NCBI RefSeq assembly: GCF_010748935.1
Contig: NZ_CP048796.1
Span: 3,971,001-4,035,000, forward strand
DNA length: 64,000 bases
Direction: 5' to 3'
Origin: Providencia vermicola
GTDB lineage: Bacteria > Pseudomonadota > Gammaproteobacteria > Enterobacterales > Enterobacteriaceae
Shown: in pieces, positions 49,058 through 60,406 of the stretch
Layout: each line of letters opens with the position of its first letter
How positions within the stretch are numbered: position 1 is the stretch's first letter
Notes under the pieces: generated by a model
What the model saw: the letters and a program-made list of their open reading frames with translations, nothing else
Told to the model about the DNA's origin: nothing
Databases searched by the model: none
Position numbers and translations under genes: made by a program

Positions 49058-51223
49058 TTATGATACATTTTCTAGCCGAGCATAGGATGCCACGAGCCAT
49101 TTAATGCCTTGACCTTGGAAAGCAATTTGCAAACGACAATGTTCTCCACTTCCTTCCAAATTAATAATAGTACCTTCACCAAATTTAGGGTGCCGTACAC
49201 GTTGGCCTAACGCATAACCTGAATCATTTTGGGTTACTGGTGTGCCAAGGCGCTGATGATTAACAGGACGAGAAACCGTTGCACGTAAACGAACTTCTTC
49301 CACACATTCTGTCGGCAACTCCGCAATAAAACGTGATGGGCGGTGATAAACTTCTTTACCATATAAACGACGACTTTCCGCATACGTGATCGTCAGCTTT
49401 TGCATCGCTCGCGTGATCCCAACATAAGCTAAGCGACGCTCTTCTTCTAAGCGACCGCTTTCATCCATTGACATTTGGCTAGGGAACATCCCTTCTTCCA
49501 TACCAACGATAAAGACGATTGGGAATTCGAGTCCTTTTGCTGAGTGTAGTGTCATTAACTGCACCGCATCTTGATTCACATCGGCTTGGCCATCACCCGA
49601 TTCTAATGCGGCATGTGATAAAAAGGCTTGTAGCGGCATCAAATCCTGATCTTCATCTTGATAACTAAAATCGCGGGTTGCGTTCACCAACTCTTCCAAG
49701 TTTTCGATGCGAGCCTGTGCTTTTTCACCTTTCTCTTGCTCATACATCGCACGTAGACCTGAGTCATTAATCACTCTATCCGTTTGTACATGTAAGGGCA
49801 TATCTTGCGTTTCTTTCGCCAGCGCATCGACCAATTCGAGAAAACGTTCAATAGCCGCCGCGGCACGGCCCCCAAGAACTTGCTCACGAAGTAAATATTC
49901 ACAACTTTCCCATAAGGTTAATTGTTGGTCTCGTGCGGTTTGGCGTACGGTATCCAGAGTACGATCGCCAATACCTCGCGTTGGCGTATTTACCACACGT
50001 TCAAAGGAGGCATCGTCATTACGATTAGCAATCAGCCTTAAATAAGACAGTGCATCTTTAATTTCTTGACGTTCAAAGAAGCGTTGTCCACCATAAATAC
50101 GATATGGCATAGCACTTTGAATTAATGCCTCTTCCAACACACGAGATTGCGCGTTGCTACGATATAGCATCGCACAATCCTGCAAAGCACCACCATTTTC
50201 TTGCCACTGTTTTATACGGCTGACAATATAGCGCGCTTCATCTAATTCATTAAAAGCACAGTAGAGGGAAATCGGCTCACCATCGCCATCTTCCGTCCAT
50301 AAATTTTTCCCTAATCGATCGCTATTATGCGCAATTAAGGCATTCGCAGCTTTCAGAATATTGTTAGTGGAACGGTAATTTTGTTCAAGACGGATTGTTT
50401 CAGCCCCAGGGAAGTCATTCAAAAAACGCTGAATATTTTCCACTTGTGCCCCACGCCAGCCGTAAATTGATTGATCATCATCGCCAACAATCATCACCTT
50501 ACCCGTTTCGCCAGCTAACACGCGGATCCAAGCGTATTGAATGCTGTTCGTATCTTGGAATTCGTCGACGAGAATATTCGTGAAGCGTTCACGATAGTGT
50601 TGCAATACATGGGGCTTATTGAGCCATAATTCATGGGCTCGTAATAACAACTCAGCAAAATCGACTAACCCAGCACGATCACAAGCCTCTTGATAAGCTT
50701 GATACACTTTTAACCATGTACTTTCTATCGGGTTACCATAACATTCGATATGTTGAGGACGTAATCCCTCATCTTTTTTACCGTTGATGTACCACATTCC
50801 TTGGCGGGGGGGCCATTGTTTTTCATCAAGATTCATCGCTTTTAACAACCGACGAATTAATCGATATTGGTCATCGCTATCGAGAATTTGGAAATCTTGT
50901 GGTAAGCCAGCATCCAAATAGTGTTGACGTAGTAAGCGATGGGCTAAACCGTGGAAAGTACCAATCCACATGCCATCTTCACTTGAGCCAATCAACTGAT
51001 TGATACGATGGCGCATTTCTGCTGCTGCTTTGTTGGTAAAGGTCACTGCCATGATCGAGAATGGTGATGCATGCTCAACCGCCATTAACCAAGCGATTCT
51101 GTGTACCAATACGCGCGTTTTACCACTACCTGCACCTGCAAGTACTAATAAGTTAGTGCGTGGTGCAGCAACTGCCTCACGCTGTTTATCATTAAGGCCT
51201 TCGAGCAGATAAGAAACGTCCAT
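49058..51223 (-). CDS. uvrD: DNA helicase II UvrD
   Basis: 721 residues from MDVSYLLEGLNDKQREAV; an ATG four codons earlier is not conserved. SF1A helicase motifs: AGAGSGKTRVL, TFTNKAAAEM, LVDEFQDTN, GDDDQSIYGWRG, RLEQNYRS, TLHSAKGLEF and VGITRAMQKL. The C-terminal Tudor-like domain (GQRVRHPKFGEGTI) binds RNA polymerase or UvrB. It acts in excision and mismatch repair. An SOS box lies upstream. Confidence 0.97.
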   Translation of the reverse strand: MDVSYLLEGLNDKQREAVAAPRTNLLVLAGAGSGKTRVLVHRIAWLMAVEHASPFSIMAVTFTNKAAAEMRHRINQLIGSSEDGMWIGTFHGLAHRLLRQHYLDAGLPQDFQILDSDDQYRLIRRLLKAMNLDEKQWPPRQGMWYINGKKDEGLRPQHIECYGNPIESTWLKVYQAYQEACDRAGLVDFAELLLRAHELWLNKPHVLQHYRERFTNILVDEFQDTNSIQYAWIRVLAGETGKVMIVGDDDQSIYGWRGAQVENIQRFLNDFPGAETIRLEQNYRSTNNILKAANALIAHNSDRLGKNLWTEDGDGEPISLYCAFNELDEARYIVSRIKQWQENGGALQDCAMLYRSNAQSRVLEEALIQSAMPYRIYGGQRFFERQEIKDALSYLRLIANRNDDASFERVVNTPTRGIGDRTLDTVRQTARDQQLTLWESCEYLLREQVLGGRAAAAIERFLELVDALAKETQDMPLHVQTDRVINDSGLRAMYEQEKGEKAQARIENLEELVNATRDFSYQDEDQDLMPLQAFLSHAALESGDGQADVNQDAVQLMTLHSAKGLEFPIVFIVGMEEGMFPSQMSMDESGRLEEERRLAYVGITRAMQKLTITYAESRRLYGKEVYHRPSRFIAELPTECVEEVRLRATVSRPVNHQRLGTPVTQNDSGYALGQRVRHPKFGEGTIINLEGSGEHCRLQIAFQGQGIKWLVASYARLENVS

Positions 51224-51257
51224 AATTACCATCAAAGCAGGACAGTGGCCACGACCA

Positions 51258-51273
51258 CTGTGTTTTTATACAG
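51258..51273 (-). promoter_or_regulatory. LexA (SOS) box of uvrD
   Basis: On the minus strand CTGTATAAAAACACAG, i.e. CTG-N10-CAG, 35 bases upstream of the uvrD start. E. coli uvrD also has a LexA box upstream of its coding region. Confidence 0.8.
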
Positions 51274-51281
51274 AAAAATGA

Positions 51282-51998
51282 TTATACCAGCGACAATAGA
51301 GAAGCCAACTGCGAAATTTCAACATGCGGCAATAAGCGTACATCTTTCTCTTCCATGAGTGTTTTATTGTCGACGTTAATCCAACAGGCTTGCATACCAC
51401 TACGAATAGCACCCTCTACATCCGTCAATAGATTATCGCCCACATGTAAAATAGCATGAGGCTGTAAATCGAGTTTTTGCGCGGCTAGCCGATACATATC
51501 ACAATAAGGTTTTGAGCGCCCATCCGGCCCTGCTTTCAACACAAACTGAAAATATTGCCCCAAGCCACAAGCATCTGGCTCTGCATTACCGTTGGTAATC
51601 GCCACTAGGGGTAATTTTTCTGCAAGCTGAGCTAATATCTGGTGGGTTGATTCAGGAATATCTATTTGATTTCGCCAATAAGTAAAATGAGCCATTAGTT
51701 CATCCGCCCCTTTTAGAGCGTCTTCTCGGCTATATCCATAATGGCAAAACATCATTTTCGATGATAACCAGCGCCAGCGGGTGATATCGTGGCAAATATC
51801 CGGTTCTTGTTCAGCCACAATGCGACGAAAAGTATACAAATCATGATGAGTAAAATGACTGAATTGTGGATCATATTCACGGACAAAACGTAATACCTCT
51901 TCTTCCGTTTTATCAATGACCGGATGGTTATCATATAAAGTATCATCCAAATCAAACGTTATCGCTTGAATCGGTGACAGCGGACGGTAAAAATGCAT
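51282..51998 (-). CDS. yigB: HAD phosphatase YigB (FMN phosphatase)
   Basis: 238 residues. HAD motif I DLDDTLYDNHPV, motif II AITNGN, motif III Lys in GRSKPYCDMYR and motif IV HVGDNLLTDVEGA. E. coli YigB dephosphorylates FMN to riboflavin. Its start shares one base with the xerC stop, so the yigA-xerC-yigB genes are translationally coupled. Confidence 0.93.
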   Translation of the reverse strand: MHFYRPLSPIQAITFDLDDTLYDNHPVIDKTEEEVLRFVREYDPQFSHFTHHDLYTFRRIVAEQEPDICHDITRWRWLSSKMMFCHYGYSREDALKGADELMAHFTYWRNQIDIPESTHQILAQLAEKLPLVAITNGNAEPDACGLGQYFQFVLKAGPDGRSKPYCDMYRLAAQKLDLQPHAILHVGDNLLTDVEGAIRSGMQACWINVDNKTLMEEKDVRLLPHVEISQLASLLSLV

Positions 51999-52933
51999 TA
52001 AGGTTTCTCCCTTTTTGCTCTGGGATGAGCCACATCATAAACATTAGCCAAATGCTGAAAATCTAAGTGTGTATAGATTTGCGTTGTTGATAAGTTGGCA
52101 TGGCCGAGCAATTCTTGCACACCGCGTAAATTACCACTTGATTCAAGAATATGTGTTGCAAATGAATGGCGCAACTTATGTGGGTTAATATGGCTATTTA
52201 CCCCTTGTTTAATGCCCCATTGCTCAAAACGTTTTTGCACATTACGGTTTGATATTCGTTTGCCACTCTGTGTCGAAATAAAAACGGCATTATCTTCCGG
52301 TGCATATAACTCACGCATTTCTAGCCAACGTGTTAACCAACTCACCGCGGTTTTACCTAATGGGATTTTACGTTCTTTACTGCCTTTTCCCATCACTTTG
52401 ACTTCACCCGAGGCGAGATCTAAATGACGAATATCTAATCCAACTAATTCAGATAAACGCAGCCCCGCGCCATACATCACTTCCAACATGGTTCTGTCTC
52501 GCACCACCAGTGGGTCACCGCTATCCATATTCAGTAATTGTGAGACTTCATCAACATCCATATTCTTTGGCAGTCGCTTTTTCGCTTTTGGCGCCTGTAC
52601 TGCTTTGACTGGATTAGCCGGTAATTCACCTTGTTGTACCATCCAATCACAAAAACTCCGTAATGCAGACAATCGCAGCGCCATACTGGCTGCTTGCAAG
52701 CCTGCTCGACGGCTTTTAGCCGCGATATTACGGGCTTTAACGACATCAAACTGTTGCCACTCACTCACCTTCATTTCATTGAGCATTTCTGTCACTGTCG
52801 TGAGCTGGCGGCGATAATTAGTGATCGTGACAGGGCTTAATCTACGCTCAACATGTAAATAACGTAAAAATGCTTCGACTTGGGTCATCAGCCCTTCCGG
52901 CTGAGTCGTTATAAGCGTTCTATCCATCGGCAT
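51998..52933 (-). CDS. xerC: Tyrosine recombinase XerC
   Basis: 311 residues from an ATG with GAGG five bases upstream ([16 protein letters not shown]). N-terminal SAM-like domain ([19 protein letters not shown]), catalytic domain with Arg in [22 protein letters not shown] (His-x2-Arg), [16 protein letters not shown] (His and nucleophile Tyr). With XerD it resolves chromosome dimers at dif. Overlaps yigA by 25 bases. Confidence 0.96.
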   Translation of the reverse strand: MPMDRTLITTQPEGLMTQVEAFLRYLHVERRLSPVTITNYRRQLTTVTEMLNEMKVSEWQQFDVVKARNIAAKSRRAGLQAASMALRLSALRSFCDWMVQQGELPANPVKAVQAPKAKKRLPKNMDVDEVSQLLNMDSGDPLVVRDRTMLEVMYGAGLRLSELVGLDIRHLDLASGEVKVMGKGSKERKIPLGKTAVSWLTRWLEMRELYAPEDNAVFISTQSGKRISNRNVQKRFEQWGIKQGVNSHINPHKLRHSFATHILESSGNLRGVQELLGHANLSTTQIYTHLDFQHLANVYDVAHPRAKREKP

Positions 52934-53613
52934 AATAACCTCGGTAGAATTTGAGCCACTTTTTCTAACATCACTGTTCCCATACCAGATTGATAATGGT
53001 CTCGATTTCGGCTAGTAAAAATGACCATTCCTGATTCCCCATGATGACCAAAGAGAGAAATCGCTACCGAGCCTACATTCATAGCTTCCGGCAACAGCAG
53101 TTGTATTTCAGGGCCATTCAGCGTACCTAAATAATGCGTTTTCTCTCCAAAACGCTGAAGGCGAATAGATTCGAACGCACTACGGGAAACCACAAGTGCT
53201 TGCGCATCAAGAGGAGCAGACAACCGCCAACAATCACTAAATAAACGAACAGATGCCCCTGATAGGCCGAGTTTTTTTGCCCAGCGATTTAAACTGCTGA
53301 GCATCTCATTCAGGCTTTGCGCCATTGACATATCGATGACAAGATACAGTAACTCATCAAATAACAAACCATTTTCATGCGCTTGTTCAACCATGAAACA
53401 GATATCTTGTTCGAGCTGTTTGATTTTTAGTCGCTGTCGATTCATCACCGCTTCAGGTAACGAAATTGTCCCCTGTATTGCATGCGGTATTGAAAGTTGC
53501 TCAACAAGCGAAGCATTGCGGATAAAGAAGTCGGGCTGTTCCTGTAAGTAACGCGCCACTTGGCGATCATCAATTTGATAAGGGCTATCTGGCTCTATTT
53601 TCAGTTTATCCAT
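52909..53613 (-). CDS. yigA: DUF484 protein YigA
   Basis: 234 residues. DUF484 pattern: [20 protein letters not shown] near the start, [20 protein letters not shown], and a GAF-like second half ([33 protein letters not shown]). Function unknown; conserved between dapF and xerC in Enterobacterales and probably co-expressed with them. Confidence 0.92.
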   Translation of the reverse strand: MDKLKIEPDSPYQIDDRQVARYLQEQPDFFIRNASLVEQLSIPHAIQGTISLPEAVMNRQRLKIKQLEQDICFMVEQAHENGLLFDELLYLVIDMSMAQSLNEMLSSLNRWAKKLGLSGASVRLFSDCWRLSAPLDAQALVVSRSAFESIRLQRFGEKTHYLGTLNGPEIQLLLPEAMNVGSVAISLFGHHGESGMVIFTSRNRDHYQSGMGTVMLEKVAQILPRLLCRWIERL

Positions 53614-53766
53614 TATAACCTCTTGATGATTAAGTCTACTCTAAATAAATCCCAGTATAGTTAGATGGCAAATAAGGCGCTAGTCAGTCACAAAACAGGT
53701 CGCTAACGCCAACGCGTACAGCCAATAACGCTGTCACTTGCAATTTCTTGAGTCGCGAAATAAAGC

Positions 53767-54591
53767 TTAAAGTTGTAGTACCCCATCATAAACATGACTC
53801 GCAGGCCCTGTCATATATAATGGATGGCCAGGCCCTTCCCAACTAATATCAAGGGATCCTCCTGGCAAGTCAACTTTCACTCGATTTGATAATAACCCTT
53901 GCTGGATACCGATTGCCACCGCGGCACAAGCACCACTACCGCATGCCTGCGTTTCTCCCGCTCCACGTTCAAACACACGTAAGCTGATATGGTTCGCATT
54001 GATTATTTCCATGAAACCGACATTAACGCGTTCTGGAAACCGTTCATGACTCTCAAGAACAGGGCCTAAGATTTCCACTTCAGCTGTTTTTACACTTTCA
54101 ACCTGAATAACACAGTGAGGATTTCCCATCGAAACCACACCACATAATACTGTACGTTCTAACGCTCTAATAATATAGGTTTTTTCTGCTTTGATAGCGC
54201 GAAAAGGTATTTTCTGAGGTTCAAATTCAGGTTCCCCCATATTCACGCAAACATCGTCATTTTCATTGATCGTCAATGTCATGCGACCTGCTTGAGTACT
54301 GACTTTAATTTTTTGTTTATTTGTCAGCCCTTTTAAACGTACGAAACGTGCAAAACAGCGAGCACCATTGCCACATTGTGCAACTTCACTTCCATCTGCA
54401 TTGAAGATACGATAATGAAAATCTAAATCAGGATCATAAGGCGCCTCAACTAACAACAGTTGGTCAAAGCCAACCCCTGTATGCCTATCCGCAAGGCGGC
54501 TAATCAGCTCAGGAGAAAAATAAACATTCTGAGTGACGCCGTCGACGACCATGAAATCATTACCTAAGCCATGCATTTTAGAAAATTGCAT
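53767..54591 (-). CDS. dapF: Diaminopimelate epimerase
   Basis: 274 residues from [19 protein letters not shown], with GGAG six bases upstream; an ATG four codons earlier is not conserved. The two catalytic cysteines are in [13 protein letters not shown] and [13 protein letters not shown]. It interconverts LL- and meso-diaminopimelate for lysine and peptidoglycan. Follows lptM on the same strand with 21 bases between. Confidence 0.97.
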   Translation of the reverse strand: MQFSKMHGLGNDFMVVDGVTQNVYFSPELISRLADRHTGVGFDQLLLVEAPYDPDLDFHYRIFNADGSEVAQCGNGARCFARFVRLKGLTNKQKIKVSTQAGRMTLTINENDDVCVNMGEPEFEPQKIPFRAIKAEKTYIIRALERTVLCGVVSMGNPHCVIQVESVKTAEVEILGPVLESHERFPERVNVGFMEIINANHISLRVFERGAGETQACGSGACAAVAIGIQQGLLSNRVKVDLPGGSLDISWEGPGHPLYMTGPASHVYDGVLQL

Positions 54592-54612
54592 AATCCGCTC
54601 CATCGCAGCAGC

Positions 54613-54801
54613 TTATTGTTGATTTGAAGACGGCGCTCGTGAATCTGCCGCGGTACTATTTTGAGCCTTAGGTTCAACATCTTCAGTTTGTGATGCTGAA
54701 GCCTGTTCTTCTGGTGGAAAATAGAGAGGGCCTTTTAAGCCACAACCAGAAAGAGTCAACAACATAATAAACGCAGAGAGTCCAACTAAACTTTTTTTCA
54801 T
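54613..54801 (-). CDS. lptM: Small outer-membrane lipoprotein LptM (YifL)
   Basis: 62 residues. Lipobox LSGC after KKSLVGLSAFIMLLT, then the conserved GLKGPLYFPPEE and a Ser/Ala/Gln-rich tail. LptM promotes correct disulfide formation in the LptDE LPS translocon. Position upstream of dapF and divergent from cyaY is conserved. Confidence 0.92.
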   Translation of the reverse strand: MKKSLVGLSAFIMLLTLSGCGLKGPLYFPPEEQASASQTEDVEPKAQNSTAADSRAPSSNQQ

Positions 54802-55074
54802 TATATTTCGCCTGTAAAACTAACTTTTGACGTCTGAATAGGGTTAACAGATTAACAGGGCAGCCTAAGCAAATCACTATTGTTCATCAATTGTATCGTG
54901 ATTTTATTCCCTACCCACAATAGCATAATGCTTAAAAGAACAGTCACCAACAAATGTTTTAGTATTCTCAAAAGAAAGTTACCCTGCGTCCTCCCTTTTC
55001 GTCGATTGACCCTCACTGATATTCACACCTATAATTTCTATTAGTAAATTATTTAAGCTGATAGGAAATTAACC

Positions 55075-55392
55075 GTGAATGACAGTGAATTTCACCAACT
55101 TGCCGATCAAATGATGGCTTCTATTGAACAACATTTGGACAATTATGACGGTGATGCGGATATTGATTGTGAAACGAATGGTGGTGTCATGACGCTCAGT
55201 TTTGAAGATGGCAGCAAAATCATTATCAATCGACAAGAGCCTTTCCACCAAATTTGGCTCGCCACGAAACACGGCGGCTATCACTACGACTATAAAGATA
55301 ATGAGTGGGTATGCGATCGTTCAGGGCAACGATTCACGGAGATGCTCGCACAAGCTATTAGCGCGCAAAGCGGTGAGCCTTTTACGTTTTAG
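55075..55392 (+). CDS. cyaY: Frataxin homologue CyaY
   Basis: 105 residues from a GTG start with TAGGAAA upstream. Acidic N-terminal helix ([20 protein letters not shown]) and the frataxin beta sheet ([35 protein letters not shown]). It binds iron and tunes IscS activity in Fe-S cluster assembly. Convergent with cyaA, 18 bases apart. Confidence 0.96.
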   Translation: MNDSEFHQLADQMMASIEQHLDNYDGDADIDCETNGGVMTLSFEDGSKIIINRQEPFHQIWLATKHGGYHYDYKDNEWVCDRSGQRFTEMLAQAISAQSGEPFTF

Positions 55393-55410
55393 TATTAACG
55401 ATTCGTCCGC

Positions 55411-57984
55411 TCAATAATGATGGGCTTGATGATGCGGTGAAGTATCAAAATGCCCAGCATTCATTAATTCATCCTGCTCTTCAATATCAAAAGGCCAAGT
55501 TCCGCCTGAAAAGGGTATCACTTGGCTTTTGCCTTTATGAGTCACAATTTGATAGAACTGCGGCAAATTAAAATTAATAAAATTAGCACCGTACGTAAAA
55601 CGGTCATGAGACGATGAATAGAAACGGCTAACGTCTCGTACTAAGTCTTCTTTGGAGCCCTCACAGTGAGAGTAAATTTCCACTCGGTTGGCTTCATCTA
55701 AAACATAAATGTTAAAGCCTGTGTTATCTGCGGTATTTTCAAAGAAAAACTGTACGATACCCTCACTTGCATAACCGTCAACAACGGCGGGTAAATGGTT
55801 ATTTTCTTTGGCGTTTAATTTGACAGGCCAACCATGTAATTTATTGTGAGAAATGGCCCCATAGAACTCAACCGCATTTTCCAGTTTCTGAACTGAAACA
55901 TTTAACCGTTCAAAGAATAAGCCCCATGTTTGCCCAGCAATCCGTAACGCTTTGAAACGACCGGGGTCATTGCGATTACTTGATAAACGCAAGTCAATGC
56001 ACTCTGAAACCAACTGTTGTACACGTGTTCTCACTAGGCCACGTAAATGCTCACAATAGCAGAAGACTTCCACCGCATCTGGCGGCGCAGCATCTTGATG
56101 CATTTTACCTAAAATGGTTTTGAGTGCCTCTAACATGCATTGTTCGCCGCTAAAGTGAAGTGTTCTCACTTCATTCCAAGAGTTGCGATACAGCAGATCA
56201 ATACTACCAATTAGGCAACGTTGTTCTTCACCAAAACTAAACACGTCTAGCTTTCTGAAATCAAAATGTACCACTTGGTCTGAATAAACTTGTGTCGGAT
56301 CTTTTTCTAAATTGACGATAATGGCTAAGTGGCGGATTTCACAAGGACTATACAAGGCTTTTGGCGTTGGGGCCGGTAAGCGAATCGGAAAATGCCCCGA
56401 AACGTCATGCATCAATTCAAGTAACTTCTTCTCATCACATTGAGACTGACCATGATGCATATACACCTGAGTATTTTCAGTCAGTAATCCGTTAAAGTAA
56501 GCCCAAGCGACCAGTTTGTTCAAATAACGGTTATATTCGAGCGGTTGATGACCAATAATGGTGTCAATATGTGGTGCTTGGTTATACAAATACCAACCGC
56601 TACGATTCGCGCGGCCAGAAGGAACATAAATAAACGTAAGATGTGGCTCACTGAGGTCTGGAGAGATTTGCGGGTTAACAAGTGTCACTTTACCCGGTAG
56701 CGCTTCAAAAGCAGCATATAACTTACGGGTTAATACGCCAATATCTTGTGGGCTAGCACTAACACTTAAATTATTACGACGAGCAAAGCGGATCAGGTTA
56801 CGGTAACTTTGCATCATCGTGTCGAGTAACTCATTATGGGCTTCACGAACACGCTCAATTTTCCATTGATTGCGCAAATCTAACATCTCTAAACGTTCAG
56901 CACCCCACCCCCATGATTCAACTAACTGTGAAAGTACATCACGGCGCCAGCCAGAACATTCATCTTCAGTATCTTTGGAGAGTTTTTCACAGACTTTGAG
57001 GTAGAAACAACGACGAATTAAATCAAGGCGAGTAGTATCATTAATTTCGATTAAATAGCGGGTAACACGTTCTAACATTAAACAATAAGAATCTAAACCG
57101 TAACAAACTATCTCGCCAGCGTGGAGATGGCGTTTAAATTCTAATGCGAGCAATTTGCCTTTTGGATAATCCCACGAATAAGATTCTAATAGTAAGCTTT
57201 TTAAAACCGCTTTATAAGGTGAGTCGACACTTTTATATAATTGCCACAAACTTGCACCAAAGTATTCAGCGGCAGACAGTTCGCCCAATCCACCGAGGTC
57301 TAGCCATTCATTTGGCGTTAATACCCCCTGAGCATACAGCGACATCACATATTCATCATAATGATGTTCTTCTTCGACGGGTACCATGGTCCATAACAGC
57401 CTTTTACCTGCCATACGTACCGCGGTACGGTAGAATTCATCAAGCAATAAAATATGTTGTGTTGAACCGCAATCTTCTCCGCCAATATGGCCACTCGCAT
57501 GGTGTCTAAAACGATTTTCATCGATCAAAAAAACCGTCACATCAATGCCAAGAGAAGCGGCCCACTGTTCGATTAATGTGCATTTTTTCTGTAATAGGCG
57601 CTTTTCTTCACTATCCAACCAAGAGGGATGACAAACCCAAATATCAATATCTGAACATTGGCTTTGACCTATCGATGATGTACTCCCCATGGAATAAATG
57701 CCTGTGATAGGAAGTTCACCATTCGCTTTATCTGCTGAGGGAAGATATTTTTCAAATTGCGACAACCATGTTTGTTGGTCATCATCAGGCGTGAAGAAAC
57801 ACACACCATGAGGGACGTTTCCTTCAATATAGCCAGGCATCATTGGGTGATGATAATGAAATAAGACAGGCAGCAGGCTGTAAACCTTACAGAAGGTTTC
57901 ATCCATTGACGCTGTCGCACGATCTAACCGAAGTTGGTTTATCGCATCAAGTCTCTGTTTTAGAGTTTCAATATAGAGATACAA
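55411..57984 (-). CDS. cyaA: Class I adenylate cyclase
   Basis: 857 residues from a TTG start giving [20 protein letters not shown], the same unusual start as E. coli cyaA, with CAGG eight bases upstream. Catalytic nucleotidyltransferase motif [17 protein letters not shown] near residue 105; the C-terminal half is the glucose-sensitive regulatory region ([37 protein letters not shown]). It makes cAMP and is activated by EIIA-Glc-P. The poor start codon keeps expression low; a CRP site lies upstream. Confidence 0.96.
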   Translation of the reverse strand: MYLYIETLKQRLDAINQLRLDRATASMDETFCKVYSLLPVLFHYHHPMMPGYIEGNVPHGVCFFTPDDDQQTWLSQFEKYLPSADKANGELPITGIYSMGSTSSIGQSQCSDIDIWVCHPSWLDSEEKRLLQKKCTLIEQWAASLGIDVTVFLIDENRFRHHASGHIGGEDCGSTQHILLLDEFYRTAVRMAGKRLLWTMVPVEEEHHYDEYVMSLYAQGVLTPNEWLDLGGLGELSAAEYFGASLWQLYKSVDSPYKAVLKSLLLESYSWDYPKGKLLALEFKRHLHAGEIVCYGLDSYCLMLERVTRYLIEINDTTRLDLIRRCFYLKVCEKLSKDTEDECSGWRRDVLSQLVESWGWGAERLEMLDLRNQWKIERVREAHNELLDTMMQSYRNLIRFARRNNLSVSASPQDIGVLTRKLYAAFEALPGKVTLVNPQISPDLSEPHLTFIYVPSGRANRSGWYLYNQAPHIDTIIGHQPLEYNRYLNKLVAWAYFNGLLTENTQVYMHHGQSQCDEKKLLELMHDVSGHFPIRLPAPTPKALYSPCEIRHLAIIVNLEKDPTQVYSDQVVHFDFRKLDVFSFGEEQRCLIGSIDLLYRNSWNEVRTLHFSGEQCMLEALKTILGKMHQDAAPPDAVEVFCYCEHLRGLVRTRVQQLVSECIDLRLSSNRNDPGRFKALRIAGQTWGLFFERLNVSVQKLENAVEFYGAISHNKLHGWPVKLNAKENNHLPAVVDGYASEGIVQFFFENTADNTGFNIYVLDEANRVEIYSHCEGSKEDLVRDVSRFYSSSHDRFTYGANFINFNLPQFYQIVTHKGKSQVIPFSGGTWPFDIEEQDELMNAGHFDTSPHHQAHHY

Positions 57985-58056
57985 GGGATACGCCTGGCTG
58001 AATGAACTTAACGACAAATCTGGGAATACCCAGCACCCAATAAAGAGAAATATCTA

Positions 58057-58160
58057 CTCGTCATACTTCAAGTTGCAGCGCTACTAACGATGCTTACTTG
58101 CGCTAGTTACCTGGTTTTTACAACGCCTAGCGACTTATCGACCTGCCGCCTAGCGACATC
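58057..58160. repeat. Candidate dispersed enterobacterial repeat in the cyaA leader
   Basis: Begins CTCGTCATACTTCAAGTTGC, a sequence I associate with intergenic repeats in several Enterobacterales genomes, followed by GC-richer CTAGCGACTT / CTAGCGACAT copies. It would lie in the 5' untranslated part of the cyaA mRNA. Only one copy is in the window, so the repeat status rests on memory. Confidence 0.35.
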
Positions 58161-58212
58161 TCGCGTTAATTAAAAGTAAGTTTAAATTTATTTTCAAATG
58201 AATTGTCGGAAA

Positions 58213-58231
58213 CGTGATCAATTTAACACCT
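58213..58231 (-). promoter_or_regulatory. CRP site of the cyaA promoter
   Basis: On the minus strand AGGTGTTAAATTGATCACG, essentially the same as the CRP site at the E. coli cyaA P2 promoter, where CRP-cAMP represses. It lies about 230 bases upstream of the cyaA start. Confidence 0.75.
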
Positions 58232-58706
58232 TGCGGCAAAAGGGTAAAGTAGATCACATAATTTTATCTGTGTATTTTTGATACAAATTAATTTTCAACA
58301 TATTGTATAAAAAGGCTTTTTATTTTTTATAGCGACTGAATATCCCTTGTTTATCAATGGAATAATAACAAATCATCTGATTGCTCAAAAAAAACACACC
58401 AAGCATCCATCACAAACGTATTTCGCATTAGGCCTGTGCTTGAACGCTTCACCACTAAATTGACTTAAATTGAAATTTGTTTACGACTTTAACCGCACAA
58501 ATAGCTAAACAATCCTTTGCATTACTTTCTTTTTTTGATGATTTATGTCGCAGCAACCTTATCAAAAAGAGACGCTTTCTATTAATAAGGCAATTAATGA
58601 ATCGTTAGCTTTAGCGTCGTTAACTGGAAAATCCATCGCTAAAATGTTAAAACTAGGGATAATTGTATGGTTAATCTATGGCCTTTATGCCTGAGAAAGC
58701 AACGAA

Positions 58707-59651
58707 ATGACTTCAATAAATATCGTCCGTATTGCAACACGTAAAAGCCCTTTAGCTATGTGGCAAGCACACTTTGTTAAAGAGAAGCTCGAACAACTAC
58801 ACCCCGGTTTGCAGGTTGAACTGGTACCGATGGTGACTAAAGGCGATATTATTTTAGATACTCCCTTAGCTAAAGTAGGTGGAAAAGGTCTATTTGTTAA
58901 AGAATTAGAGTTAGCTTTACTGGAAAAACGCGCAGACATCGCAGTGCATTCAATGAAGGATGTTCCCGTTGAATTTCCAGAAGGGCTCGGTTTAGTCACG
59001 ATCTGTGAGCGTGAAGACCCACGTGACGCTTTTGTGTCTAATCACTTTGACAGCCTTGAGGCTCTACCTAGCGGTAGCATAGTGGGAACGTCCAGTTTAC
59101 GCCGCCAATGCCAAATACGAGAACTACGCCCAGACCTCATTATCCGCGATCTACGCGGAAACGTGGGAACTCGGCTCTCGAAACTGGATAATGGCGAATA
59201 CGATGCCATAATTTTGGCCGTCGCGGGGCTGAAACGGTTAGGTTTAGAAGCGCGAATTCGTACTGCATTAGCGCCTGAACAATCCTTACCAGCCGTGGGA
59301 CAAGGTGCGGTGGGTATTGAGTGCCGCTTAGAGGATGAGCGTACTCGTCAACTACTCGAAAAACTTAACCACGATGAAACAGCCATCTGTGTTCTCGCGG
59401 AACGTGCTATGAATATGCGCCTTGAAGGCGGTTGCCAAGTACCTATTGGGAGCTATGCGATTTGGCAAAATAACCAAATTTGGCTACGTGCTTTAGTGGG
59501 GGCGCCAGATGGTAGCCAAGTCATTCGTGGCGAGCGTTTAATCGCCCCAGAACAAGCAAAACAAGCAGGGATCTCTCTTGCTGAGGAATTACTCGATAAA
59601 GGCGCCCGCGAAATTCTCTCTGTGGTTTACCAAGGGAATCCACCGGCATGA
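58707..59651 (+). CDS. hemC: Porphobilinogen deaminase
   Basis: 314 residues ([20 protein letters not shown]). Catalytic Asp in [12 protein letters not shown], Arg-rich substrate loop [12 protein letters not shown] and [11 protein letters not shown], and the dipyrromethane-binding Cys in [14 protein letters not shown]. It polymerises four porphobilinogens to hydroxymethylbilane. First gene of hemCDXY; the stop overlaps hemD by four bases (ATGA). Confidence 0.97.
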   Translation: MTSINIVRIATRKSPLAMWQAHFVKEKLEQLHPGLQVELVPMVTKGDIILDTPLAKVGGKGLFVKELELALLEKRADIAVHSMKDVPVEFPEGLGLVTICEREDPRDAFVSNHFDSLEALPSGSIVGTSSLRRQCQIRELRPDLIIRDLRGNVGTRLSKLDNGEYDAIILAVAGLKRLGLEARIRTALAPEQSLPAVGQGAVGIECRLEDERTRQLLEKLNHDETAICVLAERAMNMRLEGGCQVPIGSYAIWQNNQIWLRALVGAPDGSQVIRGERLIAPEQAKQAGISLAEELLDKGAREILSVVYQGNPPA

Positions 59652-60403
59652 AAGTACTAGTCACGCGGCCTGAGCCAGCTGGTTGCGAACTCATCGCAGC
59701 AATCAAAGCAAAGGGAGGCGATGCTTTCGCTTCCCCGCTCATTAGTATTGCGCCGGGTGCTGAATTAAATTTACTGGGATCACGCCTTCAGCAGCTTGAT
59801 CAACACGATTTAGTCTTTCTTTTATCTAAAAATGCGGTCTGGTATGCACATTTAACCCTTAAACAAGCAGGACGCAACTGGTCAGATAAGTTATCCTACT
59901 ATGGGATAGGTCGTTCAACCGGCCAGTATTTTGAGGCGTTAACAGGTCGCACTATCCGTTGGCCAGAGCACGGAGAGACCAGTGAAGCATTACTTAGCCT
60001 TCCTGAATTGCAATTTCTTGAAGGTAAACGTGCACTTCTATTACGCGGAAACGGAGGAAGGGAGCTCCTAGCCTCAACATTACGTTCCAGAGGTGCAGAG
60101 GTTGAGTATTGTGAATGTTATGCGAGACACCCTGTTTTATACGATAAAACAGAGTTTAATCAACAATGGGTTAATGCAAATATTACTGATATTGTGATCA
60201 GTAGTGGTCAAATGTTAGCCTTACTCAATCAATTAATCGCTGAAAATACCAAAGCATGGTGGTTCAATCGCCGCTTATTAGTTGTCAGCGAACGGATTGC
60301 AGACCAAGCCCGCCAAAATGGTTGGAAAAAGGTCTGTGTGGCAAATAGCGCAGAAAATAATGCTTTATTGGACGCCTTATTTTCAACCGACATGGGATGC
60401 TAA
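59648..60403 (+). CDS. hemD: Uroporphyrinogen-III synthase
   Basis: 251 residues. Two-lobed HemD fold: [48 protein letters not shown] and the second-lobe [21 protein letters not shown] motif. It closes hydroxymethylbilane to uroporphyrinogen III with D-ring inversion. Coupled to hemC and three bases from hemX. Confidence 0.95.
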   Translation: MKVLVTRPEPAGCELIAAIKAKGGDAFASPLISIAPGAELNLLGSRLQQLDQHDLVFLLSKNAVWYAHLTLKQAGRNWSDKLSYYGIGRSTGQYFEALTGRTIRWPEHGETSEALLSLPELQFLEGKRALLLRGNGGRELLASTLRSRGAEVEYCECYARHPVLYDKTEFNQQWVNANITDIVISSGQMLALLNQLIAENTKAWWFNRRLLVVSERIADQARQNGWKKVCVANSAENNALLDALFSTDMGC

Positions 60404-60406
60404 TTT

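Larger units (their letters stand above)
57985..58706. other. Divergent cyaA/hemC regulatory region
   Basis: About 720 bases with the promoters of cyaA (leftward) and hemC (rightward). It contains the CRP site at 58213-58231 and, between that and cyaA, a probable dispersed repeat near 58057-58160. No further gene seen; the short frame ending at 58694 (LKLGIIVWLIYGLYA) is probably chance. Confidence 0.6.
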
